Shown one piece after another: positions 26,633 to 36,571 of a stretch of 64,000 nucleotides of DNA. Position 1 is the first letter of the stretch, and each line of letters opens with the position of its first letter. The position numbers were made by a program, and so were the translations under genes. Origin of the DNA: Pasteurellaceae bacterium (GTDB taxonomy: Bacteria > Pseudomonadota > Gammaproteobacteria > Enterobacterales > Pasteurellaceae); the NCBI GenBank assembly GCA_030528525.1, contig JAUMYT010000007.1:54123-118122 (forward strand). The letters are read 5' to 3'. The notes under the pieces are model-generated. The model saw only the letters and a list, made by a program, of their open reading frames with translations, was not told the origin of the DNA and searched no databases.

Positions 26633-28657
26633 TTAAGATTTTTTATTCGCCATCAACATCGCCCTTAAATTTGCCACATTACTTGCTGTTTTCTGCTGTT
26701 TTTGTGCTTCAGTGAGCGGTGGTTTATCTCTCTCCCATTGCAGATCATCTTGAGGCAATTCAAGCAGGAATCGACTGACTTCAGGTTTGATGATTTCGCC
26801 ATATTGTCGGCGTTCTTTGCATAGCGAAAACGTGAGCGTTTGTTGGGCTCTCGTGATGCCAACGTACGCCAAACGGCGTTCTTCTGCCACGTTGTCTTCG
26901 TCAATGCTGGTTTGATGTGGCAAAATGCCTTCTTCCATACCAATCAAGAAAACGTGCGGAAATTCCAAGCCTTTGGAGGCGTGCAAGGTCATCAGCTGGA
27001 CTTGGTCGCTCTCATCATCGTTTTCGCCCCGTTCCATCATATCTCGCAGGGTCAAATTGGTGACGACTTGGTTGAGAGTCATCGGCTCATTGATCTCATC
27101 GCCTTCGAGCATTTTTTCCACCCACTCAAACAAAGTCTGCACGTTGCGGCTTTGCATTTCAGCGGCTTTCGGCGTGGTGGCGGTTTCGTACAAATAGGCT
27201 TCGTATTGGATCTTGGCAAGCAGATCCTGAATGGCAGATTTTGGCTCAGATCTCACCCCTTGATCGGAGAGTTCCACAATCCACCGAGCGAAGTCCTGCA
27301 ACGCTTGATACGGCTTTGGTGTGAGCCGTTGAATCAGCTCAAAATCAAAAATCGCTTCAAACAGGCTGACGTGTTTTTCATTCGCCAGTTGCCCCAATTT
27401 TTCTAAGGTCGCCGCCCCAATTTCTCGTCGTGGCGTGTTCACAATGCGTAAAAATGCGGCATCATCGTCTTGATTTACTAGCAACCGCAAATACGCCAAC
27501 ATATCTTTGATTTCCGCCTTGGCGAAGAAAGACGTGCCGCCCGAAATTTTGTACGGAATGCGGTTTTGCATTAGCAATTTTTCCAATAAGCGAGATTGGT
27601 GGTTGCCCCTATACAAAATCGCATAATCTTTATATTTGGTTTTGCGGGAATAGCGGTGAGCAATCAGCTCGCCCACAATTCGCTCGGCTTCGTGCTCTTC
27701 GTTTTTGGCTTCGATCACATTCAGCTTTTCGCCTTCGCCAAGGTTGGAAAACAGCCGTTTGGCGAACAGGTGATCGTTGTTATCAATCAAAATATTGGCA
27801 CAATGCAAAATGCGTTGGCTCGAGCGGTAATTTTGCTCCAGTTTAATCACCTTGAGCTGTGGAAAATCGTCTTGCAGGCGTGCGATATTTTCGGGCTTCG
27901 CCCCCCGCCACGAGTAGATCGACTGATCATCATCGCCCACCACGGTAAAATTGCCGTGACTGCCAACCAGCAATTTAATCAGCTCATATTGGCTGGTGTT
28001 GGTGTCTTGATATTCGTCCACCAACAGATAACGAATTTTGTTCTGCCAACGTGCTTTCGCTTCAGGAAATTGGCGGAACAAAAGCGTCGGCAACATAATC
28101 AGATCGTCAAAATCCAAGGCATTATAGGCTTTGAGCTGGTTTTGGTATTGAGCGTAAAAATGCGAAAAAATCCGATCTCGATCGGTTTTGCAATGGGCGA
28201 TAACTTGCTCAGGCGAAAGCAGATCGTTTTTCCAGTTAGAAATGGTGGACACCAAGGCTTTGAGCAACTCTTTATCTTCCGTCACATTTTCAGGCAACAG
28301 ATGTTTGAGTAGAGCGAGTTGGTCGTGTTCATCAAACAAGGTCATTCCCGATTTGTAGCCGAGCAATTTATGTTCTCGCTTTAAAATCTCAAAGCCCAAG
28401 GTGTGGAAAGTGGAAATGGTCAGCCCACGGCTATTTTCTTTGCCGATGGAGTGAGCAACACGCTCCCGCATTTCACGGGCGGCTTTGTTGGTGAAGGTCA
28501 CGGCGGCGATCTGCTTCGGTGAATAGCCACAATGGGCGATCAAATGGGCGATTTTGTTGATGATCACCCGTGTTTTGCCCGAGCCTGCCCCCGCAAGCAC
28601 TAAACAAGCCCCTGTGGCATATTCCACCGCTTGTTGCTGTTGTTGGTTAAGTTTCAT
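26633..28657 (-). CDS. rep: ATP-dependent DNA helicase Rep
   Basis: A 674-residue superfamily 1A helicase that clears proteins ahead of the replication fork. Walker [11 protein letters not shown] (about 23-32), motif [12 protein letters not shown], motif [16 protein letters not shown] and motif [12 protein letters not shown] are in order. It starts [16 protein letters not shown], typical of Rep rather than UvrD, and the length matches Rep. Divergent from recB. Confidence 0.95.
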   Translation of the reverse strand: MKLNQQQQQAVEYATGACLVLAGAGSGKTRVIINKIAHLIAHCGYSPKQIAAVTFTNKAAREMRERVAHSIGKENSRGLTISTFHTLGFEILKREHKLLGYKSGMTLFDEHDQLALLKHLLPENVTEDKELLKALVSTISNWKNDLLSPEQVIAHCKTDRDRIFSHFYAQYQNQLKAYNALDFDDLIMLPTLLFRQFPEAKARWQNKIRYLLVDEYQDTNTSQYELIKLLVGSHGNFTVVGDDDQSIYSWRGAKPENIARLQDDFPQLKVIKLEQNYRSSQRILHCANILIDNNDHLFAKRLFSNLGEGEKLNVIEAKNEEHEAERIVGELIAHRYSRKTKYKDYAILYRGNHQSRLLEKLLMQNRIPYKISGGTSFFAKAEIKDMLAYLRLLVNQDDDAAFLRIVNTPRREIGAATLEKLGQLANEKHVSLFEAIFDFELIQRLTPKPYQALQDFARWIVELSDQGVRSEPKSAIQDLLAKIQYEAYLYETATTPKAAEMQSRNVQTLFEWVEKMLEGDEINEPMTLNQVVTNLTLRDMMERGENDDESDQVQLMTLHASKGLEFPHVFLIGMEEGILPHQTSIDEDNVAEERRLAYVGITRAQQTLTFSLCKERRQYGEIIKPEVSRFLLELPQDDLQWERDKPPLTEAQKQQKTASNVANLRAMLMANKKS

Positions 28658-28675
28658 TCCGCTCTCCCCCTAATA

Positions 28676-28736
28676 ACAAGGGGTAAGATTTTAGCCATTT
28701 TCTGCAAAATGTCGAATTAAAACAGCCCCCGTTGCA
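28676..28736. repeat. Head-to-head pair of variant uptake signals between rep and recB
   Basis: A plus copy (ACAAGGGGTAAGATTTTAG from 28676) and a minus copy of the ACGGGGG form (TGCAACGGGGGCTGTTTTAA) overlap in one central TCTGCAAAAT. It is located in the divergent promoter region. Confidence 0.65.
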
Positions 28737-28782
28737 ACATCAATGGTAAAATGCAACATCTTTTCATTTTTGGAACACCGCA

Positions 28783-31700
28783 ATGCAAACGCTCGATCCC
28801 ATTTCCATTCCGCTCAACCAAGCCAGTCTGATTGAAGCTTCCGCTGGCACGGGTAAAACCTACACGATGGCAAATCTCTATTTACGCTTGATTTTGGGCG
28901 TGGGCTGTGAGCCGTTAATGGTGGAGCAAATTTTGGTGGTGACTTTCACCAAAGCGGCGACCCAAGAGCTGCGAGATAGGATTCGAGCCAAATTGAAAGA
29001 CGTGGCGAACTGGTTTGCCGAGCCTGAAAGCGAAGCCGCTCAACAGGCTTTCCGTGAGCCGTTTATGGCTGAACTGTACCAAGCGGTGCAGCCGAAATTG
29101 GCGGAAGCCTTGCTCCGTTTACGCATTGCCGAGCGAGAAATGGATTTGGCGACTATTTTTACCATCGACAGTTTCTGCCAAAAAATGCTGTTTCAATATG
29201 CGTTTGATTCGGGCGTGCGATTGGATATTGAACTGACTGCCGATGAAAGCGAGTTATTGCAACAATTAAGCGAACAAACTTGGCGGGAGTTGTTTTACCC
29301 TGCGGATTTGGCGGTCGCCAAACTGGCGGTGAAGCATTTGAAAAGCCCTGCCGATGCACTCGCCAAAGCCAAGCCGTATTTGTCGGGCATTTTGCCACCG
29401 TTTAGCCCTGAACAACAGGCGTGGCTAACCGAAGATCTGCAGTCACAAGGGGTGAGATTTGAGCAATTTTCTGCAAAATGCAAGCAATATTGGCAAATGC
29501 ACCGAGAAGCGACCATTGAGCCGATTCGCACCGCCCTTGAACAGCAACAGCAAGACAAAAAAATCAAAATCTTAAATGCCACCAGCTACAAGCTCTCCAG
29601 CCTGAATGAGAAGTGGCTACCTGTGATCGATCAATGGGCAACGGGGGGTGATTTGAGCCTACCTGTTGCAGAGTTGAGCTACTTCCGCCAATCCAAATTA
29701 GCCGAAAAAGCCAGCAAAGGGGCAACGGTGGTGCTAACCAGCCCGCATTTTGAGCAGTGGGATCAGTTTATTTCGCAATACGAAAACGAATTTAGCGATC
29801 TGAGTCACCGCTTGTCGTTGCAACTGTTCTACCGCTTTTTCAGCCACTTGCGTGCCAAACTTGCCGACTACAAAAACCGCCATTTAGACAAAAACTTTAC
29901 CGATATGTTGGTCTATTTTCATCAGGCGTTGCACGGCGAAAATGGTGAGTCGTTGTCACAAAAAATCCGCCAGCAATTCCGTTTTGCGATGATTGATGAA
30001 TCCCAAGACACCGATCAACTGCAATACCAAATCTTCAAAAAGATCTTTCTGGATAGCCCCGAACCACAAGGTTTTATTCTGATCGGCGATCCTAAGCAGT
30101 CGATCTACAAATTCCGTGGGGCGGACATTTTCTCGTACCTTGATGCGAAAAAAAATGTGGCGGAAACATTTACGTTGTCGAAAAACTGGCGGTCGTTGCC
30201 AAAGGTGGTGCAAGCGGTGAATAACCTGTTCGATTTTACCAATCCCGATGCTCCGCCGTTTTTGTATTCAGGCATTCCGTTCCACCCCGTGCAAGCCAAG
30301 CAAACGGACGAAAGATTGCTCAATGGCGAGCAAGAAACCCACATTTATTTGTGGCAAGATGCCTACAACAAAGGGCATTTCCGCACCGAAGCCGCCGCCG
30401 AACATTGTGCCGAGCAAATTCAACAAAAACTTAGCCAAGCCCAGCAAGGCAAAGCCTTTATTTGGAAGAAAGACAACGAAAACGGCTGGGCGGAACAACC
30501 GTTACAACCGCAAGATATTGCCATTTTGGTGCGTTCGCACAGCGAAGCCGAGCTCATCAAAAATGCTCTCGCCAAACGCCAGTTGCAGTCCGTTTATTTG
30601 TCGGAACGCAACAGCGTGTATCGCTCGGACGAAGCCAAAGAATTGCACCTCATTTTGCAGGCGTGTTTGAATCCGTATCACGCCAAATCGTTGCTCGCCG
30701 TCTTGGGTTCAAGTTTGTGGGGCTGGAGTGCCGCCCAAATTCTCACGCTCAAACAAGATGAAAATGCGTGGGAAAGCCAAGTGGAAAAAATGCTGGATTA
30801 TCAACGCATTTGGCAACAACAGGGCGTGCTGCCGATGTTGCACAAACTGTTTATCCAAGAAGGGATTGTCGAACGGCTGAACGCTCAAGCGAATGCCGAC
30901 CGCCGTTTAACCAACATTCTGCACCTTGCCGAATTGCTCCAGCAAAAAGCCGACACCGCCGAAAATGAAAATGCGTTGGTGCGGTGGTTCGGTCAGCAAA
31001 TTGACCACCCGAAAGACGATGATGAGCAGATTTTACGCCTTGAGAGCGAAGAAAATTTAATCAAAATTGTCACCATTCATAAGTCCAAAGGCTTGCAATA
31101 TCCCGTGGTGTGGCTGCCGTTTGTGGCGAAACGCTCGCAAGGAGCAGACAGCGAAATGATGTCGCTCTATCGTGATGAAGAGCAGAACCTGCATTGGGAT
31201 TTCAACAGTGGCGATGAGAACGTGAAAAAGTGGCGTAACCAAGCGGAATACGCCGAAGATTTACGCCTGCTGTATGTGGCATTGACCCGTGCCGAATACC
31301 AACTGCACCTGATTTTGCCTGAAAAATGGTCGTCGAGCTGGAATGCAATGCACTATTTGCTGACCAACGGCAACATCGCCAAAGACAGCGATACTGTTCA
31401 CTGTTTAGCCGAAAAAGGGATTGAATATCAATCAGTTAGATTACCTGATGAACCTACACAAACGCTGTTTATCGCTCAAACGTCCACGCAAGCGGTGATT
31501 TCCGCTCGCCTTTTTACGAGCAAAATTCGAGAAACAGGGCTGATTACCAGTTTCACCGCCTTACAGCGACAGCACGATTATTTGCAGGATTTGGTTAAGA
31601 TCTCCCCCCTTGCAACGCTCAACGACCAAGCACAGGACTACGACAGCCAGTTCTCGACAATGCCGAATCCGTTAGAGCAGGCGGAGCTTAGTCCGTACAG

Positions 31701-32391
31701 CTTCCCCCACAGCACCAAAGTCGGCAATCTGTTGCACCGTTTTTTAGAACAACTGGATTTCACCCAACCACTTACTGCTGAACAATTTCAGTCCGTTTGC
31801 GAACCGTTGCAACTGGACGATGCGTGGCTAGAGCCGTTGAAAAACTGGTTTGAGCAGGTGCTGAATACACCGTTTGGCGAGCAAATGATCCGTTTGGCGG
31901 ACATTGCCCCCGCTCAACGGCTGAACGAATGGCAGTTCTACCTTCGCCTGAAAAATCGCAATGCCTTGCCACAGCTCAACCGCTTACTCAAACAATACTG
32001 CCCACTGGCAAACAGCTTGCCCGATTTACGTCTATCGGAGCTAGACGGCTTTGTGAAAGGCTATGTGGATTGCATCGTGCAAGCTAGCGGTCAGTTCTAT
32101 GTGATTGATTACAAATCGAATTTTCTCGGATCATTAGCACAGGATTACGACCAAACCGCCCTTGCTCAAACTATCGGGCAATACCGCTACGACTTGCAAT
32201 ATTTGCTGTATAGCCTTGCGTTGCACCGCTATTTACGCACCCGACTGGGCGAAGGCTACGACTATCAGAGAGATTTCGGCGGCGTGGCGTATCTGTTCTT
32301 GCGTGGAATGAACGGCACTCCGCACAGCGGCGTGTTTTTCGACAAACCAAGTGCGGAGTTGATGGACGAATTGGATAGATTGTTTGGCTAA
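28783..32391 (+). CDS. recB: RecBCD helicase-nuclease subunit RecB
   Basis: A 1202-residue RecB. Walker A EASAGTGKTYTMANLYL (about 18-34), helicase motifs IDESQDTDQLQYQIF, GDPKQSIYKFRGAD and LLYVALTRAEYQL are present. The C-terminal nuclease domain has GYVDCIVQ and FYVIDYKSNFLG, the Asp/Asp/Lys active site. It repairs double-strand breaks with RecC and RecD, neither of which is in the window. Two variant USS lie inside the reading frame (29445 and 31581). Its stop is three bases from the end of convergent pepQ. Confidence 0.95.
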   Translation: MQTLDPISIPLNQASLIEASAGTGKTYTMANLYLRLILGVGCEPLMVEQILVVTFTKAATQELRDRIRAKLKDVANWFAEPESEAAQQAFREPFMAELYQAVQPKLAEALLRLRIAEREMDLATIFTIDSFCQKMLFQYAFDSGVRLDIELTADESELLQQLSEQTWRELFYPADLAVAKLAVKHLKSPADALAKAKPYLSGILPPFSPEQQAWLTEDLQSQGVRFEQFSAKCKQYWQMHREATIEPIRTALEQQQQDKKIKILNATSYKLSSLNEKWLPVIDQWATGGDLSLPVAELSYFRQSKLAEKASKGATVVLTSPHFEQWDQFISQYENEFSDLSHRLSLQLFYRFFSHLRAKLADYKNRHLDKNFTDMLVYFHQALHGENGESLSQKIRQQFRFAMIDESQDTDQLQYQIFKKIFLDSPEPQGFILIGDPKQSIYKFRGADIFSYLDAKKNVAETFTLSKNWRSLPKVVQAVNNLFDFTNPDAPPFLYSGIPFHPVQAKQTDERLLNGEQETHIYLWQDAYNKGHFRTEAAAEHCAEQIQQKLSQAQQGKAFIWKKDNENGWAEQPLQPQDIAILVRSHSEAELIKNALAKRQLQSVYLSERNSVYRSDEAKELHLILQACLNPYHAKSLLAVLGSSLWGWSAAQILTLKQDENAWESQVEKMLDYQRIWQQQGVLPMLHKLFIQEGIVERLNAQANADRRLTNILHLAELLQQKADTAENENALVRWFGQQIDHPKDDDEQILRLESEENLIKIVTIHKSKGLQYPVVWLPFVAKRSQGADSEMMSLYRDEEQNLHWDFNSGDENVKKWRNQAEYAEDLRLLYVALTRAEYQLHLILPEKWSSSWNAMHYLLTNGNIAKDSDTVHCLAEKGIEYQSVRLPDEPTQTLFIAQTSTQAVISARLFTSKIRETGLITSFTALQRQHDYLQDLVKISPLATLNDQAQDYDSQFSTMPNPLEQAELSPYSFPHSTKVGNLLHRFLEQLDFTQPLTAEQFQSVCEPLQLDDAWLEPLKNWFEQVLNTPFGEQMIRLADIAPAQRLNEWQFYLRLKNRNALPQLNRLLKQYCPLANSLPDLRLSELDGFVKGYVDCIVQASGQFYVIDYKSNFLGSLAQDYDQTALAQTIGQYRYDLQYLLYSLALHRYLRTRLGEGYDYQRDFGGVAYLFLRGMNGTPHSGVFFDKPSAELMDELDRLFG
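29445..29480 (+). repeat. Variant uptake signal sequence inside recB
   Basis: ACAAGGGGTGAGATTTGAGC then ATTTTCTGCAAAATG, a full-length example of the variant with the complete tail. Confidence 0.75.
31581..31613 (-). repeat. Variant uptake signal sequence inside recB (minus orientation)
   Basis: GCAAGGGGGGAGATCTTAACC then ATCCTGCAAA read on the minus strand. Confidence 0.65.
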
Positions 32392-32393
32392 AT

Positions 32394-33725
32394 TTAGTCA
32401 GTGTAACCTAAAGTGAGCTGGCGTTCTGCTTTGGCGGTTAAGTTCTCTACACCATTGGCACGTATAACGATGTTATCTTCAGAACGAATGCCGCCAAATT
32501 TCTTAAATTCCGCTAATTTTTGCCAATTAAAGTGGCGTGCAAGGGGGTGAGAACGCCACAGATTTTGCAACATTTCAATGAAATAGAAGCCAGGTTCAAT
32601 GGTTAGCACCATGCCTTCGGCGAGATCACGGGTGCAACGCAAACTTGGATAAACCTCTGGAGCGGCTTTGTGTGTGCCACGAGTATTTTGTTGGAAACCC
32701 GCCACATCGTGCACTTGTAAACCCAGCTGATGCCCTAAGCCGTGCGGGAAAAAGGCGCGGCTAATGCCTTCTTCAAAAATTTGCTCGGTAGGCAGTTTGA
32801 CAAAGTCAAAATCGTGCAAGAGCTGGGCGATCCATTGGTGCATTTGCGTGTGATAATGCAGATAGTTGTAGCCAATTTGCAGACTGTCGATCACCTTTAA
32901 TTTCAGGTTATCCATTGCCTTGACTAGATCGGCAAATTCGCTACTTGGATCAAAGGCATAAGTACGAGTGAGATCGGACGCATACCCCAAATAGGTTGTG
33001 CCAGCGTCTAGCAAAAAGCTGTGGCGTTCTTTAGGCTGATTGGTGTCGAGCGTGGTGTAATGCAAAATCGCACTGTTTTGGTTGATTGCCACGATGTTGC
33101 CGTACGGCACGTTATTGTCCGATTGTTTAGTCGCTTGCAAATAGGCTAAGTTGATTTCAAATTCGCTTTTGCCAGCAAAAAAGGCTTCTTTGGCGGCTTG
33201 ATGCCCTTTCAAGGCAGAAAATTGGGCTTGGTAAAGGCACTCAATTTCAAATTCCGTTTTGAATGAACGGGCAAAATGCAGTACATTAAGCACCTTTTTC
33301 GGATTGATTTCCGTAAAGCCTAAACTTTTCGCCAAGGCTTCATCTTCGCCAATAAAGGCACAATGTTGTGGCTGAATGAATTGGGCAATCTGTTGGCTGT
33401 CGGTAAAAATTTGCCACTCAAATTGCTCGGCAAAAAAGGCATCCGTCGGCGGATTTGGCACGGCGTGCCAGTAATCTTGCGGGGCGTAAAAATAGACTTT
33501 CGGCTTGTTTTTGCCATCGACAAACAGCCAGCTTTTTTCAGCGGTTGGGTGCGGGAAAAAGTAGTTGAAGTGCGGATTGATTTTAAACGGCGAATGTTGG
33601 TCGTCTAAAAAATGGGCTTTGGCTGCCCCTGCGTAAATCCATAAACCGTCCAAACGAGCCTGCTCTAACGCTTGCTGTGCCGTTTGTTGAAGTTGTGCTA
33701 AATGTTGTGCGAAACGTGCTTGCAT
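32394..33725 (-). CDS. pepQ: Xaa-Pro dipeptidase PepQ
   Basis: A 443-residue M24 metallopeptidase that splits dipeptides ending in proline. The five metal ligands appear in [19 protein letters not shown] (two Asp), [13 protein letters not shown] (His), [10 protein letters not shown] (Glu) and [11 protein letters not shown] (Glu). Length equals E. coli PepQ. A variant USS covers codons near residues 386-396. It is convergent with recB and divergent from tusA. Confidence 0.95.
   Translation of the reverse strand: MQARFAQHLAQLQQTAQQALEQARLDGLWIYAGAAKAHFLDDQHSPFKINPHFNYFFPHPTAEKSWLFVDGKNKPKVYFYAPQDYWHAVPNPPTDAFFAEQFEWQIFTDSQQIAQFIQPQHCAFIGEDEALAKSLGFTEINPKKVLNVLHFARSFKTEFEIECLYQAQFSALKGHQAAKEAFFAGKSEFEINLAYLQATKQSDNNVPYGNIVAINQNSAILHYTTLDTNQPKERHSFLLDAGTTYLGYASDLTRTYAFDPSSEFADLVKAMDNLKLKVIDSLQIGYNYLHYHTQMHQWIAQLLHDFDFVKLPTEQIFEEGISRAFFPHGLGHQLGLQVHDVAGFQQNTRGTHKAAPEVYPSLRCTRDLAEGMVLTIEPGFYFIEMLQNLWRSHPLARHFNWQKLAEFKKFGGIRSEDNIVIRANGVENLTAKAERQLTLGYTD
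32539..32571 (+). repeat. Variant uptake signal sequence inside pepQ
   Basis: GCAAGGGGGTGAGAACGCC then GATTTTGCAACAT. Confidence 0.65.
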
Positions 33726-33766
33726 AAATTTCCTGCCCTATTACGAATAAATGAGAGATAAGATAA

Positions 33767-34006
33767 ATGACTGAATTGACTGTTAATCAAACATTAGACA
33801 CCCTTGGGCTACGTTGCCCCGAGCCTGTAATGCTCACTCGCAAAACCATTCGCCATATGCAAGACGGCGAAGTGCTATTGATTATTGCCGATGATCCAGC
33901 CACCACCCGTGATATTCCGATCTTTTGCCAATTTATGGATCATCAATTGTTGAAAAGCCAAACAGCAGAAAAGCCTTATCACTATTGGGTAAAAAAAGGA
34001 TTATAA
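33767..34006 (+). CDS. tusA: Sulfur carrier protein TusA
   Basis: A 79-residue Tus[20 protein letters not shown] holds the persulfide-carrying Cys17, and [17 protein letters not shown] completes the signature. It passes sulfur from IscS to the TusBCD-TusE chain for tRNA 2-thiouridine. Start at 33767 has a GAGA-type ribosome site. A hairpin at 34111 may end its transcript. Confidence 0.95.
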   Translation: MTELTVNQTLDTLGLRCPEPVMLTRKTIRHMQDGEVLLIIADDPATTRDIPIFCQFMDHQLLKSQTAEKPYHYWVKKGL

Positions 34007-34058
34007 TGGCAATTGTATTTTTATTCACCTAAAACAAGCAATAAATTAAGGGAATAAA

Positions 34059-34097
34059 AGTAAATAATTATTGGATAAAAATGCATATTTATGCAAT
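34059..34097. promoter_or_regulatory. Tandem ARG boxes (ArgR operator) upstream of argH
   Basis: Two imperfect ARG boxes: TAAATAATTATTGG (34061-34074, 11 of 14 consensus positions) and TGCATATTTATGCA (34082-34095, 12 of 14). Their centres are exactly 21 bp apart, the helical spacing used by the ArgR hexamer. They overlap a plausible promoter (TTGGAT at 34071, AATAAT at 34095). Confidence 0.75.
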
Positions 34098-34110
34098 AAT
34101 TCCGCGATTC

Positions 34111-34131
34111 AAAGCGGGCAACCGCTTTTTT
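34111..34131 (+). terminator. Hairpin with T run in the argH leader
   Basis: AAAGCGG / CCGCTTT stem, GCAA tetraloop, then TTTT. It could end tusA transcripts, but it lies downstream of the likely argH promoter, 26 bp before the argH start. Confidence 0.6.
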
Positions 34132-34156
34132 AGTTTTTGAAAAGAAAGGAACAGCT

Positions 34157-35530
34157 ATGGCACTTTGGGGTGGGCGTTTTACACAAGCCGCAGATCAACA
34201 ATTTAAATATTTTAACGATTCTCTCCGCTTTGACTATCGTCTTGCTCTGCAAGACATTGACGGCTCTATCGGCTGGGCGAAAGCGATTCATTCGGTGGGC
34301 ATTATTGATGCTGACGAGTTAGCACGTTTAGTTGCGGCGTTGGTGGAACTGCGTGCCGAAGTCGCCCCCAATTTAGCGATTGTATTGCAAGAAGATGCGG
34401 AAGATATTCACAGCTGGGTGGAGTTGCAGCTGATCAAAAAAGTGGGCGATCTCGGTAAAAAACTACACACGGGGCGGAGCCGTAACGACCAAGTTGCGGT
34501 GGATATGAAACTCTGGTGCAAAGCTCAAGTGCTGTCGATTCAAGAGTCTATCCGTGCTTTGCAAGAAAAATTGGTCGAAACGGCAGAAGCCAATCAGCTC
34601 TCCATTATGCCTGGTTACACCCATTTGCAACGTGCCCAGCCGATCACTTTTGCTCACTGGTGTTTAGCCTATTACGAAATGTTGGAGCGAGATTTCACTC
34701 GTTTAACCGATGCTTATCGCCGAATGAATACCTGTCCGCTCGGCTCTGGTGCCTTGGCAGGGACGGCGTATGCGATTGATCGTGATTTACTTGCTCAAAA
34801 TTTAGGCTTTGAAACCGCGACTCGCAACAGTTTGGATAGCGTGTCTGACCGTGATCACGTGCTTGAACTGTTGGCGGCAGCGTCGATCAGTATGATGCAC
34901 CTTTCTCGTTTTGCAGAAGATTTAATCATTTTCAACAGCGGCGAATCACATTTCGTCGAGCTGTCTGACCGTGTTACCTCAGGTTCATCGCTGATGCCAC
35001 AGAAGAAAAACCCCGATGCGTGCGAATTGGTTCGCGGTAAAACAGGGCGTGTGTTCGGGGCATTGACAGGCCTGCTGACCACGCTCAAAGGCTTACCGCT
35101 TGCTTACAATAAAGATATGCAAGAAGACAAAGAAGGCATTTTTGATGCGTTAGAAACGTGGCAGGCGTGCGTGAATATTTCTACGCTTGTGTTGGAAGAC
35201 ATCAAAGTGGATACCGAACGCACCAAAGAAGCCGCACAGCAAGGCTATGCGAATGCAACCGAATTGGCGGATTATTTGGTGGCGAAAGGCATTCCATTCC
35301 GTGAGGCTCACCATATTGTCGGCGAAGCGGTGGTCTATGCCATCAGCCAGAAAAAAGCCTTGGAGGAACTCTCCCTTGCGGAATTCCAACAATTCCACGC
35401 CACGATTGCTGATGATGTTTACCCAATTCTCTCTCTCGATTCCTGCTTGGCAAAACGATGTGCCAAAGGGGGTGTGAGTTTAGAACGAGTGGCAGAAGCG
35501 ATCACTGCGGCGAAACAAAATTTACAATAA
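34157..35530 (+). CDS. argH: Argininosuccinate lyase
   Basis: A 457-residue ArgH, last step of arginine synthesis, splitting argininosuccinate into arginine and fumarate. It begins [20 protein letters not shown] and carries the fumarase/aspartase signature [20 protein letters not shown] with the catalytic Ser. [13 protein letters not shown] is also diagnostic. AAGGA precedes the ATG. Tandem ARG boxes upstream indicate arginine repression. Confidence 0.97.
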   Translation: MALWGGRFTQAADQQFKYFNDSLRFDYRLALQDIDGSIGWAKAIHSVGIIDADELARLVAALVELRAEVAPNLAIVLQEDAEDIHSWVELQLIKKVGDLGKKLHTGRSRNDQVAVDMKLWCKAQVLSIQESIRALQEKLVETAEANQLSIMPGYTHLQRAQPITFAHWCLAYYEMLERDFTRLTDAYRRMNTCPLGSGALAGTAYAIDRDLLAQNLGFETATRNSLDSVSDRDHVLELLAAASISMMHLSRFAEDLIIFNSGESHFVELSDRVTSGSSLMPQKKNPDACELVRGKTGRVFGALTGLLTTLKGLPLAYNKDMQEDKEGIFDALETWQACVNISTLVLEDIKVDTERTKEAAQQGYANATELADYLVAKGIPFREAHHIVGEAVVYAISQKKALEELSLAEFQQFHATIADDVYPILSLDSCLAKRCAKGGVSLERVAEAITAAKQNLQ

Positions 35531-35545
35531 ACGAATTGAAATTGA

Positions 35546-35566
35546 GGGCGAATCATTCGCCCTTTT
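35546..35566 (+). terminator. argH terminator
   Basis: GGGCGAAT-C-ATTCGCCC followed by TTTT, 16 bp after the argH stop. Confidence 0.8.
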
Positions 35567-35573
35567 CACCTTT

Positions 35574-35609
35574 ACAACGGGGGCTGTTTTGGGTTCTCGT
35601 TTTGCAAAT
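35574..35609 (+). repeat. Degenerate uptake signal sequence (ACAACGGGGG form)
   Basis: ACAACGGGGGCTGTTTTGG then CTCGTTTTGCAAATG between argH and yeaD. Confidence 0.5.
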
Positions 35610-35619
35610 GTTAGAATGA

Positions 35620-35682
35620 GTAGGATGGGCTTTAGCCCATCAATGTATCACCAATTTTGCGATGGGCTAAAGCCCATCCTAC
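35620..35682. repeat. REP palindrome pair (outlying copy)
   Basis: GTAGGATGGGCTTTAGCCC at 35620 and its reverse complement ending at 35682, 19 bp apart. This is the only member of the family outside the restriction island at 52-61 kb. Confidence 0.85.
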
Positions 35683-35703
35683 TTTTCTTATCAGGAGTTA
35701 CTG

Positions 35704-36483
35704 ATGAAATTACCCGCAGAAATCCAACTTGTAAAATACAACCAACTCGATGTGCTTGAAATTCATCACCCAAAATGCACGGCAAAAGTCGCATTGCAAG
35801 GGGCACATCTGTTGAGTTGGCAACCTGCTCACGCCAAGCAAGATGTGCTGTGGTTAAGCGAAGTCGAGCCTTTTGAAACAGGTGTGGCCATTCGAGGCGG
35901 TGTGCCTATTTGTTATCCGTGGTTTGGCGGCGTGAAACAGCCTGCTCACGGCACGGCTCGAATAAATCTGTGGCAACTGCTGGAAACGGAAGTCTCCGCA
36001 GAGCAAGTTAATCTTACCTTTGCCTTTGGCGATCAGGCTAAAATTCGAATGGCATTGGGCGAAACCTGCTTGCTCACTTTTACCCATCTAGGTTCAGAAC
36101 CCGCTCAACTGGCGTTACACAGCTATTTCAATGTGGCAAATATTGAGCAAGTGGCGTTAGGCAATCTGCCGACAAGCTGTTTTAACTCTCTTACGCAGCA
36201 GCAACATACTGTGAGTTCGCCACGTTTGATCGATCAAAATGTGGATGAAATTTATAAAGCGGAGCTAAGCCCGACTCTCATTCAAGACCAAGGCAATCAA
36301 CGTGAAATTCAGGTGGAACATCTCAATGCGTCTGACATTGTGGTGTGGAATCCTTGGCATCGAGAAATGAGTGGTATGAGAAAAACAGGCTATCACACCA
36401 TGATTTGCGTTGAAACCGCCCGAATTCATCGCTTACTGCAGCAAGGAGAAAGTATTTCCGTAAGATTACATGTCAACCACTAA
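35704..36483 (+). CDS. yeaD: D-hexose-6-phosphate mutarotase YeaD
   Basis: A 259-residue aldose-1-epimerase-like protein of the YeaD group, interconverting the alpha and beta forms of hexose 6-phosphates. QGAHLLSWQPAH, GVAIRGGVPICYPWFGG (with Arg), LALHSYFNV (His) and VVWNPW...CVETA (Glu) supply the conserved active-site residues. Ribosome site AGGAG is at about 35691. A REP pair lies just upstream. Confidence 0.9.
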   Translation: MKLPAEIQLVKYNQLDVLEIHHPKCTAKVALQGAHLLSWQPAHAKQDVLWLSEVEPFETGVAIRGGVPICYPWFGGVKQPAHGTARINLWQLLETEVSAEQVNLTFAFGDQAKIRMALGETCLLTFTHLGSEPAQLALHSYFNVANIEQVALGNLPTSCFNSLTQQQHTVSSPRLIDQNVDEIYKAELSPTLIQDQGNQREIQVEHLNASDIVVWNPWHREMSGMRKTGYHTMICVETARIHRLLQQGESISVRLHVNH

Positions 36484-36571
36484 CCCTGACTAGGGGGTTA
36501 GAAAGCTGAAGAAAATGTAAAATTGCTATGGCCTAAAAACGCATTGTGAATAGCACTCACTTTTATCATTA

